Assembly: GCF_001522545.3 (NCBI RefSeq)
Contig: NC_031774.1
Location: 19,434,749 to 19,498,748 of the forward strand
Source: Parus major
Lineage: Eukaryota > Chordata > Aves > Passeriformes > Paridae
DNA: 64,000 nt
Direction of reading: 5' to 3'
Below, in pieces: positions 48,940-61,230 of this stretch. Every line of letters starts with the position of its first letter. Position 1 is the first letter of the stretch. Position numbers and translations under genes: made by a program. The notes below the pieces were generated by a model, which saw only the letters and a program-made list of their open reading frames with translations, had not been told where the DNA came from and made no database searches.

Positions 48940-51900
48940 TAGGCAGATAATTAGGATGAAACACACATTGTAACATAGAACCACTGTAAAATGGTTTTAT
49001 TTAATTAGGATCAAATCAACAAGATCTCACTTGGAAAGTACTGCAGAGAGAGGCTTATAAAATTCCTCATGGTTGTATACATAAAAATGATGTTTTGACT
49101 TTTCTGGGGGAAAAAATCCAAACCCAAACTAATTATTCCTTCTTAAAAGTAATATGTGGTTTAAATAGAAACAGCATTTGTGAATGAACATGATCATTGC
49201 AGAGAGGCATGGAAAGGCATGGATCAGTGCTTTGGATAAACTGCCATTCCCATTTAAATGGACTGGGGTCTCTCCTGGGACATGCATGAACCCAATGCTC
49301 TGTGAGCTGTCATGACTGGAAAACACCATGAGCAAATACAGTGAACAAAGGATCTTTAGGATGCAGCTGAGTCTTTTTCACTATAGGTTATTTTTTGGGC
49401 AGGTTGTCTGAGGAAAACAGACTTCATGGGGTAAGTAACCAGGCATGAGGAAAGATCTTCAAACTTGTTTAGCTTAAAATAGACAAATTTTGTCTCCTAA
49501 GAAAAGTTGTTGTGAAACACAATGCACCTGTGTGTGTCAAGTGAATTTAGGAAAGGTTAATGGCATTGGCTTAATTCTTACAGACATCATACAAAATCAC
49601 AGCTCTTCAAAGCACTGAAAACTGCTCTCTTCCAAAAAGACTTGAGAAAAATAATAATTTCTGCATACACAGTGGTGATCAACAGAAGCTTGTCAGATGA
49701 GATCATCTTAAAAAAGTAAACTTTGCTACCTATATTCTGAATCAGTCTTTGACAGGCTGTTGATATTTCAGCCTGCTTCCCTGACTATTCTTCAGCACAT
49801 TTTTCATCTGTGTCTAGTAGCAATATCATGATTATGTTTTACAAGTGCAGTCAGTTCTTTGGCCATTCTTCACTCACCTGGACGGGACATTGGTCTTTTG
49901 TTTCCAAAACTGGGTGAATTACCTAAAGCTAATTGTGTAGCTTATATTTGAGGTCCAAAATTCTAAACATCATTTCATATTAAAAAAAATAAAAATCAAA
50001 CCAAACCAAACCAAACCAACCATTTTCTGGAATTATCTGGTCAATGTACTTCCTTGCCAATCTTAAACTGCCCCAGTGGAAGTATTTCCTACTGTTACCC
50101 TCACACATGCACATGGCTTGTGCAAGAGGTTGTCTCAATTCAGGCCTTTTTTTTTTTCTGTATGAAAGAGGGCACCTGGGTCAAAAAAATAAAAAAATCT
50201 AGGTCTAAATAAGTTCTCAATTAATGCCTGAACACTGTCATAATCTGTTATCCTCTAAAGGAATACATAATCAAACTATGTATTCATATGGCTTTGTTGC
50301 AGATGCCAGCTGGCTGCAGGAAGCATTTTATCCAACAGTAGAAGCAGGATTTTGCAGAGTAATGTTATAATCTGTCATATAATCTGATATGTGTCATATG
50401 CAGACATTGGAAACTATCAACATTTTCTGGTCTTTGTCTGAAACAATGCATCCTCTCCTAAAGTAATGGTGACAGTACTATTATATCACATTTTTTTATA
50501 CAAGGTAAATACATCCTTTTTCCATAGTTTTTGTCTCCAATTCTATATCTGTTTTATTGTTGTTGGTGGTGGTTTTCTTCGTGGTTATGACAGCAAAATT
50601 TCACTTGCATGATAATTTTAATAGCATTTTAATCAGTTAACAGATATTACATTTTCTGTATAAATATTTTGCTAAATCACTGCTAAGACAGAAACATGAT
50701 ATGTGTATTAGAAGCCATTTTTCACGACAAAATTATTCATTGTCAGGCAGCATTCTGCATGAATGTGAGCTCTGAATGGCCTACTCCTTTTGTCACCCAG
50801 ACTGTACTCTTCTGTCATTGATTCTGTTCACCGTATTCTTTAAAGTTCTTCCACTGCATTGTCAGTTTATTCAGAGGATGGAGTTACCAGCAATTCTATC
50901 TCAACATGAACATTCATCTTGCTATATTTTTTTTTTTATATTCATACAAAAATTTCTTGTTCTTATTTCACCTTGTGCTGTTATTTACAGCTCTGTACAG
51001 TAAGTTATTAATATCAATCCTCTCATGCACATCTACTTATTCATCCTGAGATACACTAACAAAAAGAATATTTACTTGGAAGACAATCACTGGCTGTGCT
51101 ATATTTTATACATTGTGTGTGTTGGTGTTTGTGTGTTTCACTCTAAAAAGTTACATCTCAGAACTTGTGGGAATGAAGGTTATAGCTAAGTATAATCTAG
51201 CACAGTAACAACTACAGGGAGACACTAGAAGTTTATGAGATGTGAAGAATAATAATAAAAAGAAAGGTTATAAAAATTTTAAAATTTTACAGGTTATTTG
51301 CAGAAATAAGCAGATTAATTTAAGATAAGAAACATCTGAATATCAGGAGAAATTCTCTTAGGATAGGCTTCCTGTTGGCATAGAAATTTTCCTTCCAGAA
51401 GCAGGTGACCTGTTGCTTGCGGTGGTTTTATCTGGGCAGCAGAATATGTGCTATACAACAATCCTCCCCTGAAAGTCAGATGAATTTGCATTTAAAGATA
51501 CAAATATCTCTTATCTTCCATAATTCTCCAAAAGTGTGGGTGTCTACATGAAAACAAATGTGGTTTTTTTTCAGTGAGAGACGCAGTGCACCAGCACCAC
51601 ACTTATGTATTGGTGTCTCCATTCAACCAAGTGTAACCTGACTACATATCAAGGGTCATCATTATAAATCCCAATTTACACATAATCTTGCCTGTTGTCC
51701 CAGAAAATCCTAGAGGAACTGTTCAGGACTGCAACTTAATGTTCATAATTATTGGTATGTATATGCAATAACAGTTTTTCTCTCTAATTCCCCATGCTTT
51801 TGTACAGGCAGCTCTCTGCAAAAATGATGTTTCCCACTGGAGAAATGTCAGCTCTCTCACTGACTGAATATCAAGGACAAAAGCATTTCATGCTGCCTTG

Positions 51901-52233
51901 GAACTGATGACCTCACTTCATATGGAAACTAATGCTTCCTGTTGTGTGACAATTTATTTACTCAGTTCTTGTAAAAAGTGTCATAAAGTAAACAGGAGAC
52001 AGCAAGCTTCAGTTGAGAAATTGGCCTTTCACATTTTTCCTTTCTTAACCTCCATTTCTTCAAGTACTAATAGACAATATCAAAATACTTTTTAAGAAGC
52101 TAAGAAATACTGTTGCAATCTATATTATGTAAGTCATATCACCAGACCAAGAAGAGTGTATAAACTCTTATTGAAAAATCCATTGCATAACATGCAGACA
52201 CAACCTCTAGGGAGCAGAATGCTAAACAGATGA
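48940..52233. other. Unique non-coding DNA
   Basis: No gene or mobile element recognised. A short (AAACC)n run lies at 49997-50021. Open frames are at most about 75 codons and have no motif. Confidence 0.55.
49997..50021 (+). repeat. Short (CAAAC)n microsatellite
   Basis: About five units of CAAAC / AAACC follow an A-rich stretch. Confidence 0.85.
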
Positions 52234-52317
52234 GTGTTCAGCTTAGAGAAAAGGCTGAGGAGTTGAACTTGGTGATCCTTATGGGTTCCTTCCAGCTTAC
52301 GATATCCTATGATTCAA
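52234..52317 (+). mobile_element. CR1 LINE 3' tail with internal deletion
   Basis: GTGTTCAGCTTAGAGAAAAG then GCTGAGG matches the CR1 'ctgttcagcctggagaagag' segment of the ORF2 coding strand. It jumps at once to the 3' end segment, TTGAACTTGGTGATCCTTATG, GGTTCCTTCCAGCTTACG and CCTATGATTC. In longer copies these parts lie several hundred bases apart, so an internal deletion joined them. Confidence 0.75.
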
Positions 52318-52741
52318 TAAACAGAGATTACTAACAGATATTTATATTTTCCCTTAAAGAACTAAGTAACTCTGAATATAGGCTTTAACTGTCTTTGATT
52401 GCAACCAGATCAGATTTGGGTCCATAATCCTTACCTAAGGCTGCTAGATAGCAATGTGTTTATGTAATTTCCTCAATCTTACATAAAATTATGCAGAAAA
52501 ATAGACAATATCATATTAAAATTATAGGAGAAGCATTACTCAATGAATCATTGTATATTTACAGAGACTAAAAAGAGAAAGAAAAAATCGTCTATATTTG
52601 AAAACCACAAAATAAACAAAGAAACAGATAATTAAAAGCAAACAATAATTTAAGTGCCTTCCAATAAACAGTATGAAACTTGCTTAGTTTAATAAGATTC
52701 AGGATACCAAAATGGAAGAGAATAACACTACTTCTTAGACT
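52318..52741. other. AT-rich spacer between two CR1 tails
   Basis: Nothing recognisable. The two flanking CR1 copies point toward it with their 3' ends. Confidence 0.5.
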
Positions 52742-52940
52742 AATAGGATGGTTTGGACTGGAAGGGACTTTGAAGATCAACAGGTTTCTATTACCCTGCC
52801 ATAGAGAGGGACACATACTACTGGACCAGGTTGCTCAGAGACTCATCCAGCCTTGGCCTTGAAGCAATAGTTCTATTCAGATGTTCATCTGTAGCTTGTC
52901 TGAGCAACCTCTGCCAGTGCCTCATCATCTTGTTTTCAGG
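52742..52940 (-). mobile_element. CR1 LINE 3' fragment
   Basis: ATAGGATGGTTTGGACTGGA, AGGGACTTTGAAGATCAACA, TGGACCAGGTTGCTCAGAGA, CTCATCCAGCCTTGGCCTTGA and then AACCTCTGCCAGTGCCTCAT. This is the reverse complement of a CR1 3' end, collinear for about 200 bp. Some of the middle is scrambled by indels. Overlapping short frames on both strands are shadows. Confidence 0.88.
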
Positions 52941-54611
52941 TTTTCTGCTCATTAAATTCACGATAATTTTTATATATTGCAAACACTATGTCTTAATAGT
53001 TAAGACACCTGTAATGTACAGTACTGAACATGCACTGTGTACGAGCTGTGACTCAAACTCGAGAGTGATGGCCTAAGTTACAAAAAACAAAAACAAGAGA
53101 AAATTATACTGTGATGATAGGAAAAATCTCAGGTGAATGAAAACCAAAACTCACATCACAGTCATCATCCGTCTTCCTTCCATACTTAGAATGTCTTTCC
53201 AAAACCTCAAATATATTGTGTAATTAAAAAAACTAACTAGCAAACATGGAATTAATAGGATACAAAAGTCCAGAAATCCCTGGCATAAATGTAATAAACA
53301 CACAAGCACCTCTTGACAATGAGTCCACTGAGGTCTTGGCATGTGAATATTTGACAGCTACAGATACAGTATTCTCAAGCTACCTGAAGTCCATTCATAT
53401 CAGTTCCACAAATTTATATTGTAATGCAGAAAATAATAAGTTTCATTCTACTTTGGGAACTGGAGTTCTTTCATATGCCTCAAATAATTTTTTTTCTATG
53501 CTTATATCAGTTTCAATCAGAAACAAAGAAGTCACTATGTGTAAATAATTGAGTACCTAAAGCAGAGCTGAAGTTCCATCCACTACATTTGAAAAAGCGT
53601 GAATGCAACTGCGGGTTTTGAATTTGCATTTATTGCAGGAATGTCAAATATTGTATTGACTGTTTGTGCTATGAAATCCTATGCCAAACTTCAGATTAGC
53701 CTCACTGGGAGCAGAATCACTTCCACTGAGTTATACTGTAAACCTTGCCCAAAAAATATGTTGCTAATGTGTTCAAGTAATTGATTCCCCCCCAGGGTTT
53801 CTGCTAAATGAAGGGAAAATAAAGAGTTATGAGCATATATGGTTATTACATTTTCCCTTGTATGTTTGCATTTCAGAGTGCTACAGCAATGGATCAAACT
53901 GCACTCTGCCATCACGTGCTTTAAGTTTTGCACCACTGTGCTCCATTTGTACCTGTAAGAATATCTCATGCTTCCCAGCTTTGTTTCTAAATGTAGGAAA
54001 CACCATAATGCAGTAACATCTGACATCTGACTTAGTAATACACAAATTTTCTGGAGTGTGAAAATCAGATAGAGAGATAAGTATAAATTAAGAATGGGAG
54101 CTGAAGAATGTCTGCTCCTATAACATTACTGAGGAGTTATGTACTATCTTTAAGTTAAGTTTATTTTTCATGAGATAGAAATAATTAAAATAATAAATTG
54201 AAATAATTTCAGTCTTTTATTAATAAGAACTTCAAATATCATTTTGCTGCAGATGAAAAACACCTTTTAAGAATCAAGAAGGTAGGTCAGATGCAAAAAT
54301 GCTAATTTATCTACCAATATTCTGTCTTATTCCTGGCAGACACTCAAAGTGTATCTATGACTTACCAGTGATGCTTTTTATATCTGCTGGAAAAAAAAAG
54401 TATCCAAAACATTGAGAAGAAAGATAAGAGTATGAAAACAAGAAAGTAAGAAAGCAAGCAAGAAAGAAAAAGTATCTTAATTATCAACCCATTTAAAGTA
54501 ACTTTTAGTCACGGTTAAGGTATTAGAAATCTGATTATTAGTTACAATCATAGGTGTAAGTTAAAGTATGCTTTATGTATTGAAGCAAATGTCTGCTGCT
54601 GCCAAACCATT

Positions 54612-54980
54612 TTAGAGTTTGGTGTAGTTTTCTTTTCTCACGTCAGCAAGATTCTCTTGAGCAGGGTTTGTGTCTGTAGGAATTCTGCATGTGGTCTCAC
54701 AAACCTCTCTGAACACCCCCATTATTATATCCATAATTCTGCAATTGTCTTCCCTGGTAAACTTTATCCTGTGGCTGACAGCACACTCAGCTCTTAAACT
54801 GAAAATTAGATGATAAATACTAGAACTTGTTACAAGTCTGTGAAAGTATCTCCCTAAACTATGTTTGGTTGCTGCTGTCCGAAATGATATAGCTTTTCCT
54901 GCAGAGTCCTGTCTATCAACACAGGCTATTTCTACACTGCATTTTGTCAATGCTGACTTCAACTTGAGTTTCGTTGTCAC
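54612..54980 (-). other. Longest open frame of the window, 122 codons, unrecognised
   Basis: The predicted product is basic and Cys/Thr-rich (for example FTREDNCRIMDIIMGVFREV, residues about 74-93) with no signal peptide, no clear membrane helix and no motif I can name. In random AT-rich DNA of this size a frame of this length is only mildly unusual. It could be chance or a fragment of an unrecognised transposable element coding region. No start context, splice sites or neighbours support a gene. Confidence 0.15.
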
Positions 54981-55045
54981 AATGGTCTTTGTGAAACTGT
55001 ATTCTAGTGTAGATTTACAGTTTACTCATGTTAGCAATGCTACTT

Positions 55046-55068
55046 ATGTACTATATAGTATAGTACAT
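55046..55068. repeat. Perfect 10-bp inverted repeat with 3-nt loop
   Basis: ATGTACTATA / TAG / TATAGTACAT. It can extrude as a hairpin. AT-rich, so chance is plausible. Confidence 0.85.
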
Positions 55069-56650
55069 AATGTACTACCATACATCTAAATATGCTGTAT
55101 TACAGTGTGAACAAAATGAGTGTACTATGCCTAGGTCAGTGATCATAATCTATAGTGCAATAAATAATACATTATATTTTTTGTGTAGGCAGAGGATAAG
55201 CACACAAATTTGGGATGTGTGAACTGTTTCCCAAGTTTAAATGGTCACAACACAGAAAGGTGATGTTGCCATCAGAACATTTGGAGAGTAGACCTGGAGT
55301 AAGTTGCCACAAATCAATATGGGCTCTGTGTCAGGGGATAAGAGCTGTTTTACCACAGACATCCTCCAAGCTGAAACATGGAAAAATAAAGCTATGTCCA
55401 TGAGGGCTAACCTGCCTTGAATACTCTCTGCCACTGAACATCATCCTTAAATCAGGTTGGAATGTTATTTCTTATTGTTTTATAATATAGAATTCTTGTC
55501 AGTTTTAAAAACAAATGCAACATGTGCAATTATTTTGTGAGTCATAGCTATGAAGTCTTTATTATTTACATCATTCTGATTGAATGATACTCCTATTTTT
55601 TTTTACTTTTTTCTTACATACCTCTGGGTTAGATCTTCACAGGGCCTTAACAAATCATGGCTTTTGTTATTCTTTTTCTTTATGCTTTACTATGCATCTC
55701 TAAAATACACTTTTCTTTCCAGATCAACAAAGTAATTTGAAATATCTAAAACCTTAGTTACACTTTTCTATTTAGTTAAAAATTGAGAAAAATAAAAATA
55801 ATTTTGTGATGTCTTTACCAAAATTAATTTTGTAAGATCCCTTTTTTCTTCTCCAGATCCAATGTGGATTCGATGACTGCTTGACAAAGAAGTTTCTCTC
55901 AAATATTTCGCTAGACTTTGCTACTTGAATTTATTTGTCATCTGGAAATTCAAATTCTTTTATTGCTAGGCAATTCTTGGTAATATTTTTTTCTAAAACT
56001 GTAGAGCTCTTCAATTGTACCCAATGCACTCTCACCAAAACCCAGAGAAAATCTGATCAGATTACAGTAGAATTTACTAGGATTCCTAGCCATAACTAAT
56101 CCAGACATAATTTACAGTTTCTGGCATGGTCGCTAGCAAGATGAAAACGAGATCATTTTGTTCACCACATTTACAACATTTCCTCCCTCTTCTCCTGGTG
56201 GCATCAGGAGATCGTGAGCAAGAAACAGTGGAAGTGCCTCAGAGCAAATTAATTATTTTTTCCCATTATATATCTGTTTCTTTTCACTGATGTAATAGTA
56301 AAACCAGCATTAATTTTACAATCAAAACTTAACTTGTGCAGTATCAGCAGCTACTATACAATGTATTTTGGAAGATACCAATGTGGGCTAAGTATTTTGA
56401 ATATTCACTCACTTTTGGTTTGGCTGTTTTATTCATCTAGTTTTCATCTCTAATCCACCTGAAAGAGAACCACCACCATCACAGGAACATGAATGACAAA
56501 TATGGAATTGGGGATCTGCCAAGCCGACATCTGAGAGACTGCTGAGCTGAGGAAGTACTGTTGAGAAGAGTTCAGAGAGCAGCATTCTTGGAACAGCAAG
56601 ACTTCCACTCTCAAGTATCAATAAATAACAAATTAAGGAGGAGAATAACT

Positions 56651-56671
56651 GTCAGAAGCTGTTCTTCTGAC
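56651..56671. repeat. Perfect 8-bp inverted repeat with 5-nt loop
   Basis: GTCAGAAG / CTGTT / CTTCTGAC. It lies in a less AT-rich patch (about 56440-56770) with no recognised element. Confidence 0.85.
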
Positions 56672-57950
56672 TGTGTTCCTCAGTCTGTCTGTGTCTTTCT
56701 GCACCCTAGACTATATGATCCTGTTGACCTCTTCAGCTGGGAATCAGTGCAGTAGTACAACCATTCACTGAGCCCTGCCTTGCCATGTGTTTTTCTTTCC
56801 ATCAAAAAAGACACTTTATGCATACAGAAAAGACTCAAGAAAATGGGAAATTTCAAATACTATAAGCTGCTCAAGTAATATGTGTTCTTTTTGAGGGATT
56901 TATACTATATCTCTGAAAATTTAAATGCTAGCTTTTATTGTCTCAGCCTACACAAAATCAATGTTATGTATGAATAAAATTCCATGGATTTTCCTTTATC
57001 ATTACATAACAAATTATTTTCTCTCCCCTCATCCCACCTATATTTTAAATAAGTGATCAGCTTTTATACTCTCTCCATCAAGTTTCAACTTACACAGGTA
57101 TTATTAATCAGAAAAAGTGCAAGACAATCAAATTACGTCCAGCATGGTCCTGCTGTCAAAAAATCAACCGTCTGTAATTGATTAATAGAAGATTGCATCT
57201 GATTTTGTGGTTCTTCCCTCAAAAAATTTAAAGTTGTTTAACATGTTTCTGTCAGCAAATCTTCCCAGCTGACAATCTTTATGGAACAGCCATCTGTTTT
57301 TAGGGATTATAAATACTTTATCAAAATATTTTCGACATGTTTCTCCAAAAGATGATATCTTACTTTCAATAGATTAATGTCTTAGGGGTAACTGCAATAC
57401 CTAAGTAGGCAGTCAGAAGATAAAGTTTAGGATTTATCTAATTTGCCAACAAATGACATAGCCCATAGCTTCAGTCTGTTTTTTATTTTCATAAGGGATA
57501 TGAAAATATTATCAACACTTTCAGAGATGCTGTTTTTTTATTAACACACTTTAAGGTTATGCTAAATCAAAGCTAAGCACAATTTAAAATGGTTAATTGC
57601 ATCTTCCTTATTAACCTTCCTTCTGATTTACCACATATCTGTCTATTTCTTGTCTTGACATTTTTCTCTCATTTCAAGAAGAATTAGAATTCGGATATTT
57701 TAGGCATCCATCTTACACATGTGAGAGTAGTTCAGATTCTGTGAACACGTTGGCTTTGCTGTCCTGCAGTTATCCACACAAATAAAACAATTACTATCTC
57801 TTATTTTTCTACAGTGACCAGAAGCATTAGCTAAATCAGGACCCATTTTGTTAGACACAAAATAAACAAAAATTCTTGACTATAGGTATTTATATACTCA
57901 AAGTGAAGACAGAACATGTAAATGGACAAGAAAATGGGCCTAAGAAAAGT

Positions 57951-58207
57951 GGAAAGAAGAGAAGAAGAAGAAGAAGAAGAAGAAGAAGAAGAAGAAGCAG
58001 AAGAAGAAGAAGCAGAAGAAGAAGAAGCAGAAGAAGAAGAAGCAGAAGCAGAAGAAGAAGCAGAAACAGAAGAAGAAGCAGAAGAAGCAGAAGCAGAAGA
58101 AGCAGAAGCAGAAGAAGAAGAAGCAGAAGAAGAAGAAGAAGAAGAAGAAGGAAGAAGAAGAAGAAGGAATAAGAAGAAGAAGAATGAAGAAGAAGAAGGA
58201 AGAAGAT
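57951..58207 (+). repeat. Compound GAA/GCA trinucleotide tract with 15-bp higher-order units
   Basis: Twelve GAA triplets (57961-57996) are followed by a register in which GCA interrupts GAA. GCA at 57997, 58012, 58027 and 58042 gives an exact 15-bp unit, (GCA)(GAA)4. After that come shorter GCAGAA alternations, then a GAA/GGAA/AAG-rich end. The plus strand is almost free of T and only periodically contains C. Two overlapping frames stay open (98 and 119 codons) and would encode Arg-rich and Glu/Ala-rich polymers. This is a property of the repeat, not evidence for a gene. Confidence 0.95.
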
Positions 58208-60894
58208 TGAATTTGTTAGTAGAATGGGAGAAGGAGCATCAGGATGTCATCCATCCACAGTCAGGTGGATATTTTTTGTAGGAAAATTTTTGAAAGTGGG
58301 GTTAATTATCACATTTTTTTAAAGCAAGTCTTATGTTAACTTTCCTAAAAGGCTTTACTTGCTTCCATCAGGTCACTGTACCACAGTGACTTCAATATTG
58401 TCCTTCTGTATAACATATATATATCAAAACATGCATATATTTAGAAGAAAAAACTTTTTAAATTGTGACTATATAAAAATAGTGCTATCGAAGACTGGAG
58501 AACAACTCCATGTTTCAGAAATATAGTTTCCACTAAGTCACTCCTAATTGATCACTACTTCCTAATTTGTTTGATTTTCTTTTTAGCTTTTCCTCTTGAC
58601 CTTTCCAATATGGAATACTGGAGCTTTTCACTCTGCTTGCCTCTTACATACATATATTATTTTATGTATCACAATAAATATGTTTTGTATATAACAATAA
58701 AATAGTATCTGAAACTGAGAAAACTTATTTTCCCATTATTATTCACTCAGTAAATACTATAACTGTCTTTTAGAGAGACTATAATATAAACACACATGTT
58801 TATTGGAAGAATAAAAACTCCCTCTCATAGCTTCCCTGACTTGGATAACTTTCTTCCTTTGTTAATGGGTATGTTCCAGCCCTGTGAATAAAGAGTAAAG
58901 CTTGGTGCGTACAAAAGCATTTGTAAAACCAAGAACTTTAAGTCAAGATTTTTAAAAGAATGTGTTTAGAGCACCTCAGAGGACTAACTTTATTGTTATG
59001 TATATGGAATTAATGGCCTCCCAGGAATCATGATATCACTGTGGGATTTCAGTGGTCTCTGACCTACAGCTGATGGGCAGAAATTCTCTGGTTAACCCTC
59101 AGAAGCACCAAGGCTTGATTTTTATTAATCTTTATTCTAAGGTTAAGATGAGGTGCTGAGGAAGGGGAATGTCCTTGCATCAATTTGTAGAGATCAGCAT
59201 TATCCTATATTGAAAACAACTGTATGTATTTAAACTGTAATAAAAATACTGATAAGAATATATGATTGAAAAAATAGAATGTATTACATTTCTGAAAGGA
59301 AAGCTCACATTATAAAACTGTAAGTATAATTTTGGCTCCGTTAACCTATTAGATTGAATGAGGCTATGATTTCCCCTTTTTTTAGTACCCTGAATATGAC
59401 CACATTCTGCCAAACAACAAATCCTTCTGTTTAGCTCTGGCTGAACTGCAGGACAGCACTGAGAGGTGAGAAAGTGTCACACCACATGCCATGGGTCTGA
59501 CCCTCTGCTTGTTCCCCGTGACCTCTGAGCGTGCAGGGCTGTGAAAGCCCTGTATGCACCTGGATTTCTGTAATGGGGTAGAAGTGCTGCTGAGCTTTTG
59601 ATTTTGTTAAGTTAGGCATTGCTTATGAAGTTCAGTTTCTGCTCTGATTGAGCACCATTTTCCTTATCTCATAAGCAGTGTTCAAGAGATAGATATTTGC
59701 CAGTGCTTCTTGTGTGTACCCAGGTTGGAATTCAGTGTATCTCTGAATCATCTGAATAAATATTTCTAAAGATGAGACAGTATCTCAATCACACATTGCT
59801 TTCTAAACTTTTGAGCTTAGAGCCAAACAATGTCAGCACATTGTTTAGAGCCTTCCAAATATCTGTGATTGAAATCTAGTAAAAATAAAACCTCCTTTGG
59901 GCAGACTTGCACACATAGAAAATGGCAAAGAAGGGTACTTTAAATTGCCATATTTTTCATGCAGTCTTTGCATATGAATTGAATAAGTAGTTTGGCACTA
60001 GTAAAAGGCAAAGTTTACAGCTTTACCCACATGGGGAGAGGAGGGCCAGAGGCAAATTTGTCCTTTTTGTTTCAATCCCAGTGATGACTGACTCTTTCTA
60101 TAGAAAAACAAGAGCAACTAGAGGGAAAAAATGACATAACCCTGGAAATTATTGGAAAGGTTACTGCATAAATCTATGTTTGAGCTCTGACTATTGAATG
60201 CATTTCATGCAGATCTATTATATAATTCATAAAAGAACTGCTGCAAATTTGTGAAACAAATGTGTTTATAACAACAACACATACTACTAATTTTGAGCTG
60301 TGCCTATACTCTGTGAATATGTTGAGTTTCAAGACCAGACAAATGCAAGCAAGCTTGCAAGCTGCCTGGTAAGAGAAGAGAAGCTAAGAGAAGGAGATGG
60401 AGACCTAAGAGAACTAAAGGTGTTTAATTTTCTTCCATGTGGTTGTCTTCAGATGCATTAGAATTAGATCCTCAGAGCTTAAGCTAACTCTTCATATTTG
60501 TATTCAAACCAATATTCTGAAAAAAAGAGTTTGTGTAGGATTTGGAATTGGATGTAGAACCCCGTTCCACAGCAAATCAGAAACCAAATAATTGGCAAAG
60601 GGCTTAATATTTCTGAACTCAACTTCAATTCATAGTTTTATTGACCTCATATTTGTGCTGTCATGTTTGGGCATTATCTGAATGGTCAACTTTTAACAAA
60701 ATATTTCTGATACTATCCGTGCTAAAAACAATTGTAACTAAACAAGAATAATAAAGATAATAAAGAAACTAAAATTACTAACATGCAGTGCTATTGAAGT
60801 TCACAGGGGTAGATAAATTTTCTAAGTCTAAGAAGTGAATGTGGATTGAAAGAAGAGGGAAATGCTGTAGCATTTAAAATAAGTGAGGCAATTG
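58208..60894. other. Unique non-coding DNA
   Basis: Nothing recognised. A less AT-rich patch lies at about 59430-59640, with a small inverted repeat (CAGGGCT ... AGCCCTG near 59535-59553). Open frames are at most 77 codons. Confidence 0.55.
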
Positions 60895-61230
60895 CACTCT
60901 TCTATGCAATACTGAATAGGTCTCATCTGAAACATTACAGTAGTTTTTGGGCTTTCCATTTCAAAAGCTTTATCAATAAAATGGAGTAATTATTTTAAGG
61001 AGATAAACAGGATTAAGATTTGATAAATCTAATCCATGAAGAGTAGATAGGAAAAATGCACATACAAACAAGAAAAAGGAAAGATGAGCTGACAGAAAAT
61101 TAATGTCCAGAGCCATCAACAAAGCATAAATTATCTTATGAGGAAGATAAATATTATCATGAGTGGAACATGACAGAATAAAAACCAGAGAAGTTAGTGC
61201 CTGAGCCATGGAAATAGAGATTTATATGAC
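60895..61230 (+). mobile_element. Possible very old CR1 body fragment
   Basis: GGTCTCATCTGAAACATTAC, AGTAGTTTTTGGGCTTTCCA and TTTCAAAAGC parallel the CR1 ORF2 coding strand segment that in better copies reads 'ggcctcacctggaatattgtgtccagttttgggctccc'. Further weak collinear matches follow (ATGAAGAG..., GACAGAATAAAAACC). Divergence is extreme and an alignment is needed. The 78-codon minus frame here is not coding. Confidence 0.4.

Larger units (their letters stand above)
52941..57950. other. Unique non-coding DNA
   Basis: No recognised gene or mobile element in 5 kb. The longest frames are 122 codons (minus, 54612-54980), 111 codons (minus, 53691-54026) and 100 codons (plus, 53246-53548). None shows a motif I can name. 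A short AAGA-rich stretch lies at about 54437-54470. Perfect inverted repeats lie at 55046-55068 and 56651-56671. Confidence 0.5.

Noticed and set aside
57876..58281. Overlapping Arg-rich (98 codons) and Glu/Ala-rich (119 codons) open frames
   Set aside because: They exist only because the GAA/GCA triplet tract contains no stop in either frame. The unique sequence outside the tract shows no gene.
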